Positions 26,870 through 35,936 are shown, counted from the first letter of the stretch. The stretch is 64,000 nt of DNA from Chitinophaga alhagiae (GCF_003568665.1 NZ_QXMH01000001.1:2046001-2110000); one strand, 5' to 3'. Translations and numbers: made by a program. The notes: generated by a model not told the origin, from the sequence alone.

Positions 26870-26964
26870 CCATTATATAGGAATTAATAGCTGAAAAACA
26901 CTTTACTATGGCAAACCTGAAACGAGCTTTTTACCTTTTAATCACCCATAAACAATTTTAACCT

Positions 26965-27702
26965 ATGGCTATGAATCCTAACACAGCTAAATGGCTCAAC
27001 TTCTTTGTATGTATCGGCGCATCTGTCGTGATCGTAGGAGCCTTGTTTAAACTGCAACACTGGCCTGGTGCTGACGTAGCGCTTATTTTAGGCCTCAGTG
27101 TGGAAGCATTGATCTTCTTTGTGTACGCTTTTGTACCTGATACCAGCCACGCGCCCGCGCCCGCTGCAGGTGTTGCCGGCACGCCCGCGCTTGCCAACAT
27201 GGACAAAATGCTGCAGGAAGCAGACATTACGCCTACCAGCCTCACCCGCCTGAGCGACAACTTTTCCAAACTCGGTCAGACGGTTGACAAAATGCGCGAC
27301 ATCAGCGACGTGGTAGCAGCCACCGGGGACTACACGCAAAAAACGCGTGAAGCAGCCAGCGCCATCGGCTCTGTAACACAGGCCTACACCAGCGCTGCCG
27401 CCGCTGTTTCCTCGTTCAACAACGCATCCGAATCTACCCGTCAGTTCCATGACCAGGTGCAGTCAATGACCAAAAATCTGGCCTCTCTGAATGCTATCTA
27501 CGAACTGGAACTGCAGGATACCAATAACCACCTGAAGGCTATGAACAGCTTCTACAGCAACCTCCTCTCCGCATCTCAGGCAATGAGCGGCAGTGTGGAC
27601 GATGCCAAGAAAACACAGGAGCAGATCAGCCTGCTGGCCCGCAACCTTGGTAACTTGAACACGGTGTACGGCAATATGCTGACCGCCATGCAGGGCAGAT
27701 AG
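26965..27702 (+). CDS. gldL: GldL, inner-membrane subunit of the type IX secretion/gliding motor
   Basis: 245 residues. Two membrane helices at the N-terminus (about 13-28 and 36-54) contain LFKLQHWPGADVALILGL, with the glutamate in LSVEALIF in the second helix, a residue of the proton path in this motor. The rest is a long cytoplasmic helical region rich in Ala, Ser and Asn (about 75-245). GldL forms a pentamer around a GldM dimer and converts proton-motive force into rotation. It follows gldK by 95 bases and precedes gldM by 53. Confidence 0.95.
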   Translation: MAMNPNTAKWLNFFVCIGASVVIVGALFKLQHWPGADVALILGLSVEALIFFVYAFVPDTSHAPAPAAGVAGTPALANMDKMLQEADITPTSLTRLSDNFSKLGQTVDKMRDISDVVAATGDYTQKTREAASAIGSVTQAYTSAAAAVSSFNNASESTRQFHDQVQSMTKNLASLNAIYELELQDTNNHLKAMNSFYSNLLSASQAMSGSVDDAKKTQEQISLLARNLGNLNTVYGNMLTAMQGR

Positions 27703-27755
27703 GTAACGCAATAGTGACTAAACAAGAAACATTCATTAAAAACTTGTAATTAACT

Positions 27756-29294
27756 ATGGCTTTACCAAAAGATCCCAGGCAGAAGATGATCAACTTCATG
27801 TACCTGGTGCTTACGGCCATGTTGGCATTGAACGTGTCCGCCGAAATTTTGAACGCATTTGATATCGTAAATAATTCTATCAATACTTCCAACACCTCCA
27901 TTGACAACAAAAATGAGGTGACCTACCGGCAATTTGCCAAGCTGATGACAACAGACGCAGCCAAGGTAGGCCCTCTCAATGAAAAGGCCAACAAGGTGAA
28001 ATCCTTGTCTGCAGCCGCCCATACCTATATAAACTCATTGAAGGATGAAATTATCAAAGCAAGCGGAGGCCTGGACGATAAAGGTGAAATAAAAGGAAAA
28101 GATAACCTGGATGCGGCTACCCGCATTATGGAGAACCAGAAAAAAGGACCACAACTGGAAGAACAGCTCACCCAGCTGCGTGAACAGCTGCTGGCCGTCA
28201 TCAATCCGAAAGACAGGAAGGCGTTTGAGGCCAACCTGCCCCTGAAAATTGAAACGCCTGAGCAGAAAGGTCCCGTGAAAAAGAACTGGACGGCTTACCA
28301 CTTCAATATGGTGCCCTCCATTGCGGCTATTACCATCCTGGGTAAATTCCAGAACGATATCAAGAACTCTGAATCGATGATCATCGATAAATTGTTGAAA
28401 GAAGTATCTGAAGACGATTTTACGTTCGACAAGCTGGAGGCGTTCGTATCACTGAACTCTAAAAACTTTACAAGCGGCCAGGAGCTGGAAGCCAAAGTAG
28501 TGATGGGAGCTTACAGCAGCACTGTAAACCCTACCATCATCATCAATGGCCAGCAGGTGCAGGCAGAAGCAGGCAAGGCTACGTACCGCATGCCGGTAGG
28601 CGCTATTGGCGAGCATACCATTTCCGGTATTGTGGAACTGGTGAAACCTAACGGCCAGAAAGTGCAAAGCCCTTTCACCGAAACCTATAAAGTAGGTGCT
28701 TCCGCTACTTCCATCTCCGCTGACAAAATGAACGTACTGTATATTGGCCTGTCTAACCCCATCTCCATTACGGCGGCGGGCGTACCGGCAGAAAAGATAC
28801 AGGCTTCTATCAGCGGCGGCGGCGGGTCTATCTCCAAAAGAGGACCGGGTGAGTTTTCCGTAACGGTGGGCAGCACCGGCAAAGCGGTAATATCCGTATC
28901 TGCTGAAGTGGACGGGAAAGTAAAAACGCTGGACTCCAAAGAGTTCCGTGTGAAAAACATTCCTGACCCGATCATGAAGGTGGGCTTCAGCAAAGGCCCG
29001 GCCATGAAAGCCGCAGACTTCAAGGCACAAGGCGGCCTGCGCGCGGACCTGGAAGACTTCCTGTTCGATGGCGTACGTTATGCAGTTGTAAGTTACCGTA
29101 TGGGTATTGAGCCCAGAGGTCGTGAATATGTGGAAGGCGAAGCCAACTCGGAATACTGGCCGAAAGATGCAGGTGTTCAGAGCGCTTTGCGCGTCCTGAA
29201 ACCCGGAGACCAGGTATACTTTGACAACATCAAGGTAAAAGGTCCGGATGGCAGGGTACGTTCCATGCAGAACATCAATTTCAAGATCAATTAA
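27756..29294 (+). CDS. gldM: GldM, periplasmic shaft of the type IX secretion/gliding motor
   Basis: 512 residues. Begins MALPKDPRQKMINFMYLVLTAMLALNVSAEIL, where the single N-terminal membrane helix inserts into the GldL ring. The large periplasmic part has a helical first domain and Ig-like domains, including the glycine-rich ISGGGGSISKRGPGEFSV. It spans the periplasm and contacts the GldK-GldN ring. Length and start match the family. gldN follows 19 bases after the stop. Confidence 0.95.
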   Translation: MALPKDPRQKMINFMYLVLTAMLALNVSAEILNAFDIVNNSINTSNTSIDNKNEVTYRQFAKLMTTDAAKVGPLNEKANKVKSLSAAAHTYINSLKDEIIKASGGLDDKGEIKGKDNLDAATRIMENQKKGPQLEEQLTQLREQLLAVINPKDRKAFEANLPLKIETPEQKGPVKKNWTAYHFNMVPSIAAITILGKFQNDIKNSESMIIDKLLKEVSEDDFTFDKLEAFVSLNSKNFTSGQELEAKVVMGAYSSTVNPTIIINGQQVQAEAGKATYRMPVGAIGEHTISGIVELVKPNGQKVQSPFTETYKVGASATSISADKMNVLYIGLSNPISITAAGVPAEKIQASISGGGGSISKRGPGEFSVTVGSTGKAVISVSAEVDGKVKTLDSKEFRVKNIPDPIMKVGFSKGPAMKAADFKAQGGLRADLEDFLFDGVRYAVVSYRMGIEPRGREYVEGEANSEYWPKDAGVQSALRVLKPGDQVYFDNIKVKGPDGRVRSMQNINFKIN

Positions 29295-29313
29295 TGTAAA
29301 AAATTACTGGGCT

Positions 29314-30363
29314 ATGCGAGCAGTAATATTGAAAAGAATCAGTTGGGGAGCATTTTTAATGCTGATGGTAACGGCCACGGCGGCAGACGCACAGTCTCGC
29401 CGCAGAAACAGCGCGCCTGCCAACAACCCGCCGGCGCAGCAGCCGGCACAACAGCAGGAGCCTGTTACCAACCCCGCTACCGGCAACCCGGTAACGCCGC
29501 CCCCGGCCATGCCGCAAACACCTGCCTCCGTGCCGCCTTCCTTGCGGCAAGATGGCATAGGTACGCCGGTAGATACCCCGCGCCCGTCCCTCCGTGTAGA
29601 TGGTGTTTCCGAAAGAGCGCCCAACCGTGACCGTGTGCCTATTGCATATGACCACATCCGGGAAGACGACAAGTTCTGGGAGAAACAGATCTGGCAGGTG
29701 ATAGATGTACGCGAAAAAATGAACCTCCCCTTCCAGTACAACGTGGAAGACGAGAGCGGGGTAAACCAGCTGCTGATCAATATTCTGCTCAACGCTATCA
29801 GAAACAAGGAAGTGGAAGCCTTCAGCGCGGTAGATGACCGCTTTTCCACCCTTATTTCTTACGACGAGATCATGACCCGCCTTTCCGGCGAGGTACGCAC
29901 CGTGCGTAGCGTAGACCCCGTAACCGGTGAAGAAAAAATGGTAGAGACCCGGGATGAGTTCAACCCGGAGGCTATCAAACAATACAAGATCAAGGAAGTA
30001 TGGGTGTTTGACCAGGAGGCTTCCGCCCTCAAAGTACGCATACTGGGCATAGCGCCCATGGTATCCCGTATGAATGACGACGGTACTTTCCGTGGCGCAC
30101 TGCCCCTCTTCTGGCTCTACTACCCTGACCTGCGCCCCGTGCTGGCCAAGTACGACGTGTACAACCAGAATAACGACGCGGCTACCATGACCTGGGAAGA
30201 CCTCTTTGAAATGCGGTTCTTTACCAGTTTTGTGGTGAAGGAGAAGAACGCGTTCAACAGAGATATCAACAGTTATATTAAAGACGGCGTAATGCGCCTG
30301 CTGGAAGGCCAGGCCATTAAAGAGAAGATCTTTAACAAGGAACAGGACCTCTGGGAGTATTGA
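29314..30363 (+). CDS. gldN: GldN, periplasmic ring component of type IX secretion
   Basis: 349 residues. The N-terminal signal peptide (cleavage near ATAADAQS) is followed by a linker rich in Pro, Gln and Ala (about 25-90). The C-terminal GldN domain starts near REDDKFWEKQIWQVIDVREKMNLPF and includes WVFDQEASALKVRILGIAP. It forms the ring with GldK. The ATG at 29314 gives a proper signal peptide; an in-frame ATG at 29248 would overlap gldM and is rejected. A terminator follows. Confidence 0.94.
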   Translation: MRAVILKRISWGAFLMLMVTATAADAQSRRRNSAPANNPPAQQPAQQQEPVTNPATGNPVTPPPAMPQTPASVPPSLRQDGIGTPVDTPRPSLRVDGVSERAPNRDRVPIAYDHIREDDKFWEKQIWQVIDVREKMNLPFQYNVEDESGVNQLLINILLNAIRNKEVEAFSAVDDRFSTLISYDEIMTRLSGEVRTVRSVDPVTGEEKMVETRDEFNPEAIKQYKIKEVWVFDQEASALKVRILGIAPMVSRMNDDGTFRGALPLFWLYYPDLRPVLAKYDVYNQNNDAATMTWEDLFEMRFFTSFVVKEKNAFNRDINSYIKDGVMRLLEGQAIKEKIFNKEQDLWEY

Positions 30364-30400
30364 TCTGATAATACGCAGTCAAATCCTGCAAACAATAGTA

Positions 30401-30432
30401 AAAGCTGCCTCCGTATGGGGGCAGCTTTTTTT
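30401..30432 (+). terminator. Rho-independent terminator of the gldKLMN operon
   Basis: 12-bp stem AAAGCTGCCTCC (30401-30412) and GGGGGCAGCTTT (30417-30428) with one U-G pair, loop GTAT, followed by a T run to 30432. It lies 37 bases after the gldN stop and directly before the Crp/Fnr gene. Confidence 0.9.
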
Positions 30433-30448
30433 ATGATATATTGCAGGC

Positions 30449-31021
30449 ATGGAAGCACTCCGCCGTGCCATAGAAGCCGTAATGCCCCTTTCCGGGGAGG
30501 AATGGGATGCCCTGGCCGCCTGCTGGCACCCCGTGCGCTACAAACGTAAAACGGTGCTTACCGCGGCCGGTGAAACGGAGCGGTACGTGTACTTTGTACT
30601 GGAAGGCGTGCAGCGCGCTTTCTGCATTGCAGACAACCAGCGGGAGGCTACGCTGGTGTTTTCCTACACCGGTTCTTTTTCCGGCATCATCGATTCCTTT
30701 TTCCTGCAGCAGCCTTCCCGCTATTACCTGGAAACGCTAACGCAAAGCTCCCTGCTGCGTATTTCGCACGCGGATCTGCAACGGCTGATGCAGCAGTACC
30801 CGCAGATACTGGCCTGGGTACAACGCAGTACCATGCTGGCGCTGGCCGGGGTCATGGAGCGGCATATTGAAATGCTGACGCTGAACGCGGAGCAGAAATT
30901 CAGGCGGCTGCTGGCCCGCAGCCCGCATGTATTGCAGCTGATCCCGCACAAATACCTCGCCTCTTACCTGGGCCTTGACCCGGCCACTTTCAGCAAGCTG
31001 CTGGGCGGCATCAGGCTGTGA
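30449..31021 (+). CDS. Crp/Fnr-family transcriptional regulator
   Basis: 190 residues. The N-terminal cyclic-nucleotide-binding-like beta barrel (about 15-115) includes KTVLTAAGETERYVYFVLEGVQRAF. The C-terminal helix-turn-helix (about 145-190) ends in LIPHKYLASYLGLDPATFSKLLGGIRL, a usual form in Bacteroidota Crp/Fnr proteins. No cysteine cluster for iron-sulphur binding is seen, so oxygen sensing in the FNR manner is unlikely. The ligand is unknown. The gene is followed by a 185-base gap with a perfect palindrome, then a DinB-family gene, the likely target. Confidence 0.88.
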   Translation: MEALRRAIEAVMPLSGEEWDALAACWHPVRYKRKTVLTAAGETERYVYFVLEGVQRAFCIADNQREATLVFSYTGSFSGIIDSFFLQQPSRYYLETLTQSSLLRISHADLQRLMQQYPQILAWVQRSTMLALAGVMERHIEMLTLNAEQKFRRLLARSPHVLQLIPHKYLASYLGLDPATFSKLLGGIRL

Positions 31022-31135
31022 GGCTGGCTGTATATTGTTTGCACAACGCATTGTATACCTGCTTTTTGGGCATTTAGCCTTTCCGGGACCCAGCGCATAC
31101 TGCATCACCTGCAATGTACCCCCTCCGGCCGCCTG

Positions 31136-31159
31136 AAATCTTTGCGCAGGCAAAGATTT
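31136..31159. promoter_or_regulatory. 24-bp perfect palindrome, candidate Crp/Fnr operator
   Basis: Arms AAATCTTTGC (31136-31145) and GCAAAGATTT (31150-31159) are exact reverse complements with a 4-base spacer GCAG. Symmetry and spacing resemble Crp/Fnr family sites. The centre is near 31147.5, about 42 bases before the start predicted from the -7 element at 31177-31184, the standard activator position for this family. The following bases are not T-rich, so it does not look like a terminator. Confidence 0.7.
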
Positions 31160-31176
31160 ACCTTCCGCGCAGGGTG

Positions 31177-31184
31177 TAATTTTG
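31177..31184 (+). promoter_or_regulatory. -7 element of the DinB-family gene
   Basis: TAATTTTG, a perfect TAnnTTTG match. No TTG sits 17-23 bases upstream; that place is taken by the right arm of the palindrome, which fits an activator-dependent promoter. The predicted start near 31190 gives a leader of about 17 bases. Confidence 0.55.
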
Positions 31185-31206
31185 TACCGGATATAAAAAC
31201 AGACAC

Positions 31207-31827
31207 ATGCCTACCTTTAACAGCCAGACGTTATTGCAGCAGCTTCAGGGAGATGTAAGCAGCCTGCTCAATGTACTGCATACCCGCATCATGCCCCAGC
31301 CCCACGCTGCATTGCTCAGCCAGCCCGCTCCCGGCGGCTGGAGCGTTATTCAATGCCTCGACCATCTTAACAGCTACGGGCTGTATTACCTTCCGCAACT
31401 GGAAGCGGCGCTCGGAAAAGGGGAACAGCTGGGGCTGCCTGCCAAACCTGCATTTAAAAGCGGCTGGTTCGGCAATTACTTTACCAACATGATGCAGCCC
31501 AGGCCAGATGGCGCGCTCAAATCCAAAATGAACGCTCCCAAAGGCCACCGCCCCGTACCGCAGCCGGCAGCTGCGCAAGTGCTGGATGAATTTGCGGCGC
31601 AGCAGCAGCGCCTGCTGCAATTGCTGCAACGTGCCGGCCAGACTGATATTGGCCGCCTGCGTGTACCCACATCGCTAACCAGGCTGATCAAACTTTCCGC
31701 GGGAGATACTTTCCGTTTCCTCATTGCGCATGAACAACGGCATATGCTGCAGGCGCTGCGGGCATTGCTGGCCGCAACCGGTAACAACCATACTGCGGTG
31801 TCTATGCAGCACCTTGCTGACGTTTGA
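31207..31827 (+). CDS. DinB-family protein (putative metal-dependent hydrolase or transferase)
   Basis: 206 residues forming the expected four-helix bundle. Likely metal ligands are the histidine in CLDHLNSY (about residue 54) and those in HEQRHMLQALR near the C-terminus, the usual DinB pattern. Members include bacillithiol, mycothiol and related thiol transferases and many uncharacterised stress proteins. The gene is monocistronic: it has its own -7 element and palindrome upstream and a strong terminator about 90 bases downstream. Its neighbour, the Crp/Fnr gene, is the likely regulator. The substrate is unknown. Confidence 0.8.
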   Translation: MPTFNSQTLLQQLQGDVSSLLNVLHTRIMPQPHAALLSQPAPGGWSVIQCLDHLNSYGLYYLPQLEAALGKGEQLGLPAKPAFKSGWFGNYFTNMMQPRPDGALKSKMNAPKGHRPVPQPAAAQVLDEFAAQQQRLLQLLQRAGQTDIGRLRVPTSLTRLIKLSAGDTFRFLIAHEQRHMLQALRALLAATGNNHTAVSMQHLADV

Positions 31828-31915
31828 TACCAACAAGTTTGTGTGTCGGCAAACCTTACTGCGATGTTAATGCAGTACGCCGGAAACAACCGTTACATAT
31901 TTTTATGATTGCTCT

Positions 31916-31959
31916 AAAATGCCCGGTGGTAAAGGGTTTCAAGCCACCGGGCATTTTTT
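31916..31959. terminator. Strong, probably bidirectional terminator
   Basis: Perfect 14-bp stem AAAATGCCCGGTGG (31916-31929) and CCACCGGGCATTTT (31944-31957) with a 14-base loop, T run on the plus side and A run before it. It closes the DinB-family gene and could also stop transcription coming from uvrC. The rest of the 292-base gap to uvrC is AT-rich and shows no gene. Confidence 0.9.
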
Positions 31960-32084
31960 AATGATAACAAACACTTAACAACTGAAATACCTGTTGAATA
32001 TTATTTTAGTAACAACAAATAGAGAAGAATATGCCGGTAACGGCACTCAAAATAAATCTGTGTCTTTTAATGGTTAACTTGGGG

Positions 32085-32112
32085 AAAAGAGCCTGGTTCT
32101 CAAACCGGGCTT
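32085..32112 (-). terminator. Candidate terminator after uvrC
   Basis: Arms AACCGGGCT (32103-32111) and AGCCTGGTT (32090-32098) with a 4-base loop and one mismatch when read on the minus strand, then CTTTTCCCC. It begins 8 bases after the uvrC stop. Weaker than the other terminators here. Confidence 0.55.
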
Positions 32113-32119
32113 CCTTATT

Positions 32120-33940
32120 TCAGGCGTTATCTTCCGCGCCGTGAAAATGCTGCCAGATCAGTTGCGCCTTGTTTTGCCCTACCTCCTTCACTAGTTCTTC
32201 CATACTCAGCTGTTTCACCTTGTTCACAGAACGGAACTGCTGCAGCAATTGCGTGGCCGTGTTTTCGCCAATGCCTTTGATAGATTCCAGCTCGTTCTTG
32301 AAAGTGCCCTTGCTGCGTTTCTGCCGGTGAAAGGTGATGCCGAAGCGGTGTACTTCATCCCGGATGCGGCGGATGAGCTTCAGGCTTTCGCTGTTGAAGG
32401 GCAGCTTGATGCTTTCCTTATCTCCCGGAAAGAATATCTCTTCTTCGTTCTTGGCCAGGCCCACCACCGTCATGCTGCCCGTAAGGCCCAGCTTGTAAAT
32501 GCTGTCCATGGCGGCACCCAGCTGCCCTTTGCCGCCGTCTATGATCACCAGCTGAGGCAGGGGCTGCTGTTCCGCCAGCAGGCGGTTGTAGCGGCGGTAT
32601 ACCACTTCGCTCATGGAGGCAAAGTCGTTAATCCCTTCTACCGTTTTGATGTTAAAATGACGGTAATCTTTTTTGGACGCTACACCGTCTTTGAAAACCA
32701 CACACGCTGATACGGGGTAGCTGCCCTGGAAGTTGGAGTTATCAAAACACTCAATGTGTACGGGCAGCTCCTGCAATTCCAGGTCTGCCTGCAGCTGGTA
32801 CAGTACTTTTTTCTTCTCCATATCGCTTTTACCTTCCAGCAACAGCATTTTTTTCTTGCGCAGTTCTTCGCGGAAGTACTCCACGTTTTTGGTGGAGAGG
32901 TCCAGCAGCTTCTTTTTATCCCCGCCTTTGGGCACGGTGAGCAGGATGCCTTCTGCCGGGTACTCTACTTCAAACGGCACAACAATTTCCCGCGCGGCGC
33001 TGTGGAAAGCATCGCGGAGGTAGGTAATAGCGTAGCTCATCACTTCTTCGTCACTTTCTTCCAGCTTTTTTTCCAGGGTAACTGTTTTGGTGTCTGCAAC
33101 CGTACCGTTCAGCACCCGCAGGTAGTTTACATAGGCAAAGTTGCCGTCTGTTATAATGGAGAACACATCTACATTGCCCAGGCGGGAGCTGACAATAGTG
33201 GAGCGGGCCTGGTAGGCCTGCAGGCTCTCTATTTTTTTCCTTTCAATTTCCGCTTTCTCAAACTCCATGTTGGCCGCATGCTCCTGCATGCGCGCCTTGA
33301 AAATATTGAGTACGGGCGAAAGGTTGCCGCGCAATATCTCTTTTACCTGCTGCAGCCCTTCCCGGTAGTCTTCTGCTGTTTGCAGGCCTTCGCAGGGGCC
33401 CTTGCAGTTACCCAGGTGATACTCCAGGCATACCTTGAATTTGCCTTTCCTGATGTTCTGTTCCGTGAGGTTAAGGCTGCAGGTGCGTAGCGGAATGTTA
33501 TAGCGGATCACGTCTTCCAGCACTTCGCGCACGCGCCCTACGGACGTAAATGGCCCCAGGTATTCGGAACCGTCCCGTATTACCCGGCGGGTAAGGAACA
33601 CGCGTGGAAAGGGCTCGTGTTTGATCACGATGTAAGGGTAGGTTTTATCATCTTTCAGGTTGATGTTGAACCTGGGCTGAAACTGTTTGATGAGCGAGTT
33701 TTCCAGCAGAAAAGCGTCCTGCTCGGAATCTACAATGGTAAATTCAATGTGGTGGATGGTTTCCACCAGCTTACGCGTTTTGTAGCTGTCGTGGTTCTTT
33801 ACAAAATAGGAGCTGACCCGTTTCCGCAGGCTTTTGGCTTTGCCGATGTAAAGCAGCTCGCCATCCTGGCCAAAGTATTTGTAAATACCGGCGTGGGTGG
33901 GAAGGGTATGCGCTATCTGTTGAAACTCCGCTGCTGTCAT
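32120..33940 (-). CDS. uvrC: UvrABC excinuclease subunit C
   Basis: 606 residues, normal length. GIY-YIG nuclease domain at the N-terminus (AGIYKYFGQDGELLYIGKAK, about 17-36) makes the 3' cut. A UVR domain (about 200-235, helical and charged) binds UvrB. The RNase H-like nuclease domain has IECFDNSNFQGSYPVSACVVF and LVIIDGGKGQL with its acidic residues. The helix-hairpin-helix end has IKGIGENTATQLLQQF. The start ATG overlaps the stop of the upstream lipoprotein gene by four bases (ATGA), so the two are translationally coupled. Confidence 0.96.
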   Translation of the reverse strand: MTAAEFQQIAHTLPTHAGIYKYFGQDGELLYIGKAKSLRKRVSSYFVKNHDSYKTRKLVETIHHIEFTIVDSEQDAFLLENSLIKQFQPRFNINLKDDKTYPYIVIKHEPFPRVFLTRRVIRDGSEYLGPFTSVGRVREVLEDVIRYNIPLRTCSLNLTEQNIRKGKFKVCLEYHLGNCKGPCEGLQTAEDYREGLQQVKEILRGNLSPVLNIFKARMQEHAANMEFEKAEIERKKIESLQAYQARSTIVSSRLGNVDVFSIITDGNFAYVNYLRVLNGTVADTKTVTLEKKLEESDEEVMSYAITYLRDAFHSAAREIVVPFEVEYPAEGILLTVPKGGDKKKLLDLSTKNVEYFREELRKKKMLLLEGKSDMEKKKVLYQLQADLELQELPVHIECFDNSNFQGSYPVSACVVFKDGVASKKDYRHFNIKTVEGINDFASMSEVVYRRYNRLLAEQQPLPQLVIIDGGKGQLGAAMDSIYKLGLTGSMTVVGLAKNEEEIFFPGDKESIKLPFNSESLKLIRRIRDEVHRFGITFHRQKRSKGTFKNELESIKGIGENTATQLLQQFRSVNKVKQLSMEELVKEVGQNKAQLIWQHFHGAEDNA

Positions 33941-34518
33941 ATTTGCTCTTTTGCCGGGTGAAACCAGGTCTGCACTTCCAGGTGCTCCGGTTTCAGGAAA
34001 ATGATCTTCTGGTAGGTATTTACCCGCAATTGTTTGCTGCGTTCATACAAAACCTCCTGCCGGTATTCATATACCAGGTTGGTGGTGTAGGAAGTGACCC
34101 TGGCCGTTTTGATGCGGCCCTGGCCGTCTACGTCCAGGATAAGCTGGTAGGGATTGGTCTGTTTCCCCCTGGATTGCAGGATGAAGGTGGTATCGCTGCC
34201 GGCAAACTGGTCTACGATGGTATCTGTATCGTACGCGTCTGCCAGGGAGGGTTTGCTTACATCGGCATCCATCAGGGGGCGGAAGAGGGCTTCCAGGCCG
34301 GCGCTGTCACGCACGGCAGCCGAATCTGCCTGGCCGTTCATGCGCACTACTTTGGTAACGCGCAGCTGCTGGCTTTTCAGCCTGGCTATTTCGTCCCAGC
34401 AGTAAGTACCCAGCGCCCGGTAGCTGTTGTCTTTTTCCGCAATGTTCCGTTCTTGGTCAGGCAAGCTGCAGCCCGCCACCAGCAACAGGCATCCGTACGC
34501 AATGGATTTTATGTTCAT
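33937..34518 (-). CDS. Small lipoprotein of unknown function, coupled to uvrC
   Basis: 193 residues. Signal peptide with lipobox VAGC, lipidated cysteine at residue 17 (MNIKSIAYGCLLLVAGCSLP). The mature part is mostly beta and hydrophilic, with FILQSRGKQTNPYQLILDVDGQGRIKTARVTSYTTNLVYEYRQE cut by no obvious domain border; I recognise no family. The reading frame ends inside the uvrC start (ATGA overlap at 33937-33940), so it shares a transcript with uvrC. The lipoprotein is likely anchored in the envelope and the pairing with DNA repair is probably only genomic. Confidence 0.78.
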   Translation of the reverse strand: MNIKSIAYGCLLLVAGCSLPDQERNIAEKDNSYRALGTYCWDEIARLKSQQLRVTKVVRMNGQADSAAVRDSAGLEALFRPLMDADVSKPSLADAYDTDTIVDQFAGSDTTFILQSRGKQTNPYQLILDVDGQGRIKTARVTSYTTNLVYEYRQEVLYERSKQLRVNTYQKIIFLKPEHLEVQTWFHPAKEQI

Positions 34519-34536
34519 ATCCGCAAATTTAACCCT

Positions 34537-34567
34537 AAAAAAATAATGCGCCGTGAAAACGGCGCAT
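34537..34567 (-). terminator. Rho-independent terminator of the LVIVD lipoprotein gene
   Basis: Perfect 9-bp stem ATGCGCCGT (34546-34554) and ACGGCGCAT (34559-34567). On the minus strand it is followed by TATTTTTTTAGG. It lies about 80 bases after the LVIVD gene stop. Confidence 0.9.
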
Positions 34568-34649
34568 CTGATGCATGAGCAAATCTGTCGAGAGCACTAA
34601 AATTGATGGCTTTGAAGCCAGATGTCGTGAATAAGTTATTGTTGACGGG

Positions 34650-35936
34650 TCAGGTACCCGGTTTTGTTACCTTGATCTTGCTCACCAGCACCGGTTGGCT
34701 CATGGAGCTGTAGTTGTACTGGTAGATACCGTCTGCGGCGCTCACCAGCAGGCGGTTTTCACTGTTGTACGGTATTACGTCGTAAGCGTTCAGCCCCTCC
34801 ACCAGTTTATAGGTAGATATTTTAGCAGGGTTGGACGCATTCATGAACCGCAGGCCGTACACGCCTTCGCACACAAACAGCTTCCCGTTGTCTATGCCCA
34901 GCCCGTGGGGATTCTTCAAATCGTACGTAGCCAGCTTGACGGGCTTTTCCACATCTTTTACGTCATACACCAGCAACTGGTTAAGGGTGCCGGAGCAGAC
35001 ATTGCCGCTGCGGATGGTAACGTAGGCCGTAGTGCCTTCCACCACCACCGGGTCACAGGCCGTGAAGTGGGTAACGGCAGACTTCCGTTCCGGCTTGGCA
35101 GGGTTGGCCAGGCTGTATATGAACATGGCGCTGCGGCTGCCGATGAACAGGTTGTCCCCGTATGGGAAGATGGTCTCTATACCTCCCCAGCCTACCGCTG
35201 TCTGCTCGTTAAACACGGGGTCTGCCGGGTTTTGTATGTTGAAAGACATCAATGAACTGATATCAACGGTGTACAGGTAATCTTTGGCTATGGTGAACCG
35301 GGCCATAGAGCCGCCTTTGCTGTTGCTGGCCGCGCTGGCCTTTTCACCTGCCAGGCTTGAAAAGGAGGCATTGGCAAACATTACGGGGTTGCCGCCGGTC
35401 TGGCAATCGCAGGTGTAGGCCGTGTCCCTGCTGGTGTAGCCTACCACCATGGTATCGCTTTGCCCGTAATATTTATAACCGACAACATACCCGTTCTCAT
35501 CCCATGCGTAACCGAGTACATCTTCCAGTGTTTTTACTTTCCGTACCTGCGTGGGATCTGTGATGTCAATAGCTACCAGGTCCCGGTAGCTGTCTACATA
35601 CAGGATGTTCCCTTTCACCGCCATGTCCCGGTTGCCCTCTACCTTGATGAAAGACACTTTCACCGGCGAAGCGGGGTACTGGTTGTCAATGATGTGAACG
35701 CCCTTTCCCGGCTCGTTCACAAATATGTACCGACCGCTGATATAGATCTTTCCGGTACTCCCGATCTCTTGCGGGGCCTGTACCTGTACGGCGGTAGCCC
35801 TTACCTCGGCCTGGGACTTTAAAATGGGAGTAAAAAGCTTTGTGGTAACAATTCGCTGGCACTTCTCTTTTGCACAACCACCTACCATCAGCATCGCTGA
35901 TAACATTAACGGGAATATGTAAAATGCTTTACTCAT
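34650..35936 (-). CDS. LVIVD-repeat beta-propeller lipoprotein
   Basis: 428 residues. Lipobox MVGGC puts the lipidated cysteine near residue 21 (MSKAFYIFPLMLSAMLMVGGC). Repeats of the LVIVD kind run through the mature part: GVHIIDNQYPASPVKV, DLVAIDITDPTQVRKV, SLMSFNIQNPADPVF, LLVYDVKDVEKPVKL, GLRFMNASNPAKIS. These should form a seven-bladed-like propeller on the cell surface or in the periplasm. Role unknown; such proteins are common in Bacteroidota. The start is the ATG at 35934-35936; the frame extends 27 codons further upstream without signal character. It has its own terminator and is separated from gpmI by another. Confidence 0.82.
   Translation of the reverse strand: MSKAFYIFPLMLSAMLMVGGCAKEKCQRIVTTKLFTPILKSQAEVRATAVQVQAPQEIGSTGKIYISGRYIFVNEPGKGVHIIDNQYPASPVKVSFIKVEGNRDMAVKGNILYVDSYRDLVAIDITDPTQVRKVKTLEDVLGYAWDENGYVVGYKYYGQSDTMVVGYTSRDTAYTCDCQTGGNPVMFANASFSSLAGEKASAASNSKGGSMARFTIAKDYLYTVDISSLMSFNIQNPADPVFNEQTAVGWGGIETIFPYGDNLFIGSRSAMFIYSLANPAKPERKSAVTHFTACDPVVVEGTTAYVTIRSGNVCSGTLNQLLVYDVKDVEKPVKLATYDLKNPHGLGIDNGKLFVCEGVYGLRFMNASNPAKISTYKLVEGLNAYDVIPYNSENRLLVSAADGIYQYNYSSMSQPVLVSKIKVTKPGT

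Noticed and set aside
26908..26961. 17-codon frame in the gldK-gldL gap
   Set aside because: Too short to support; starts MANLKRAFYLL and has no feature beyond chance.
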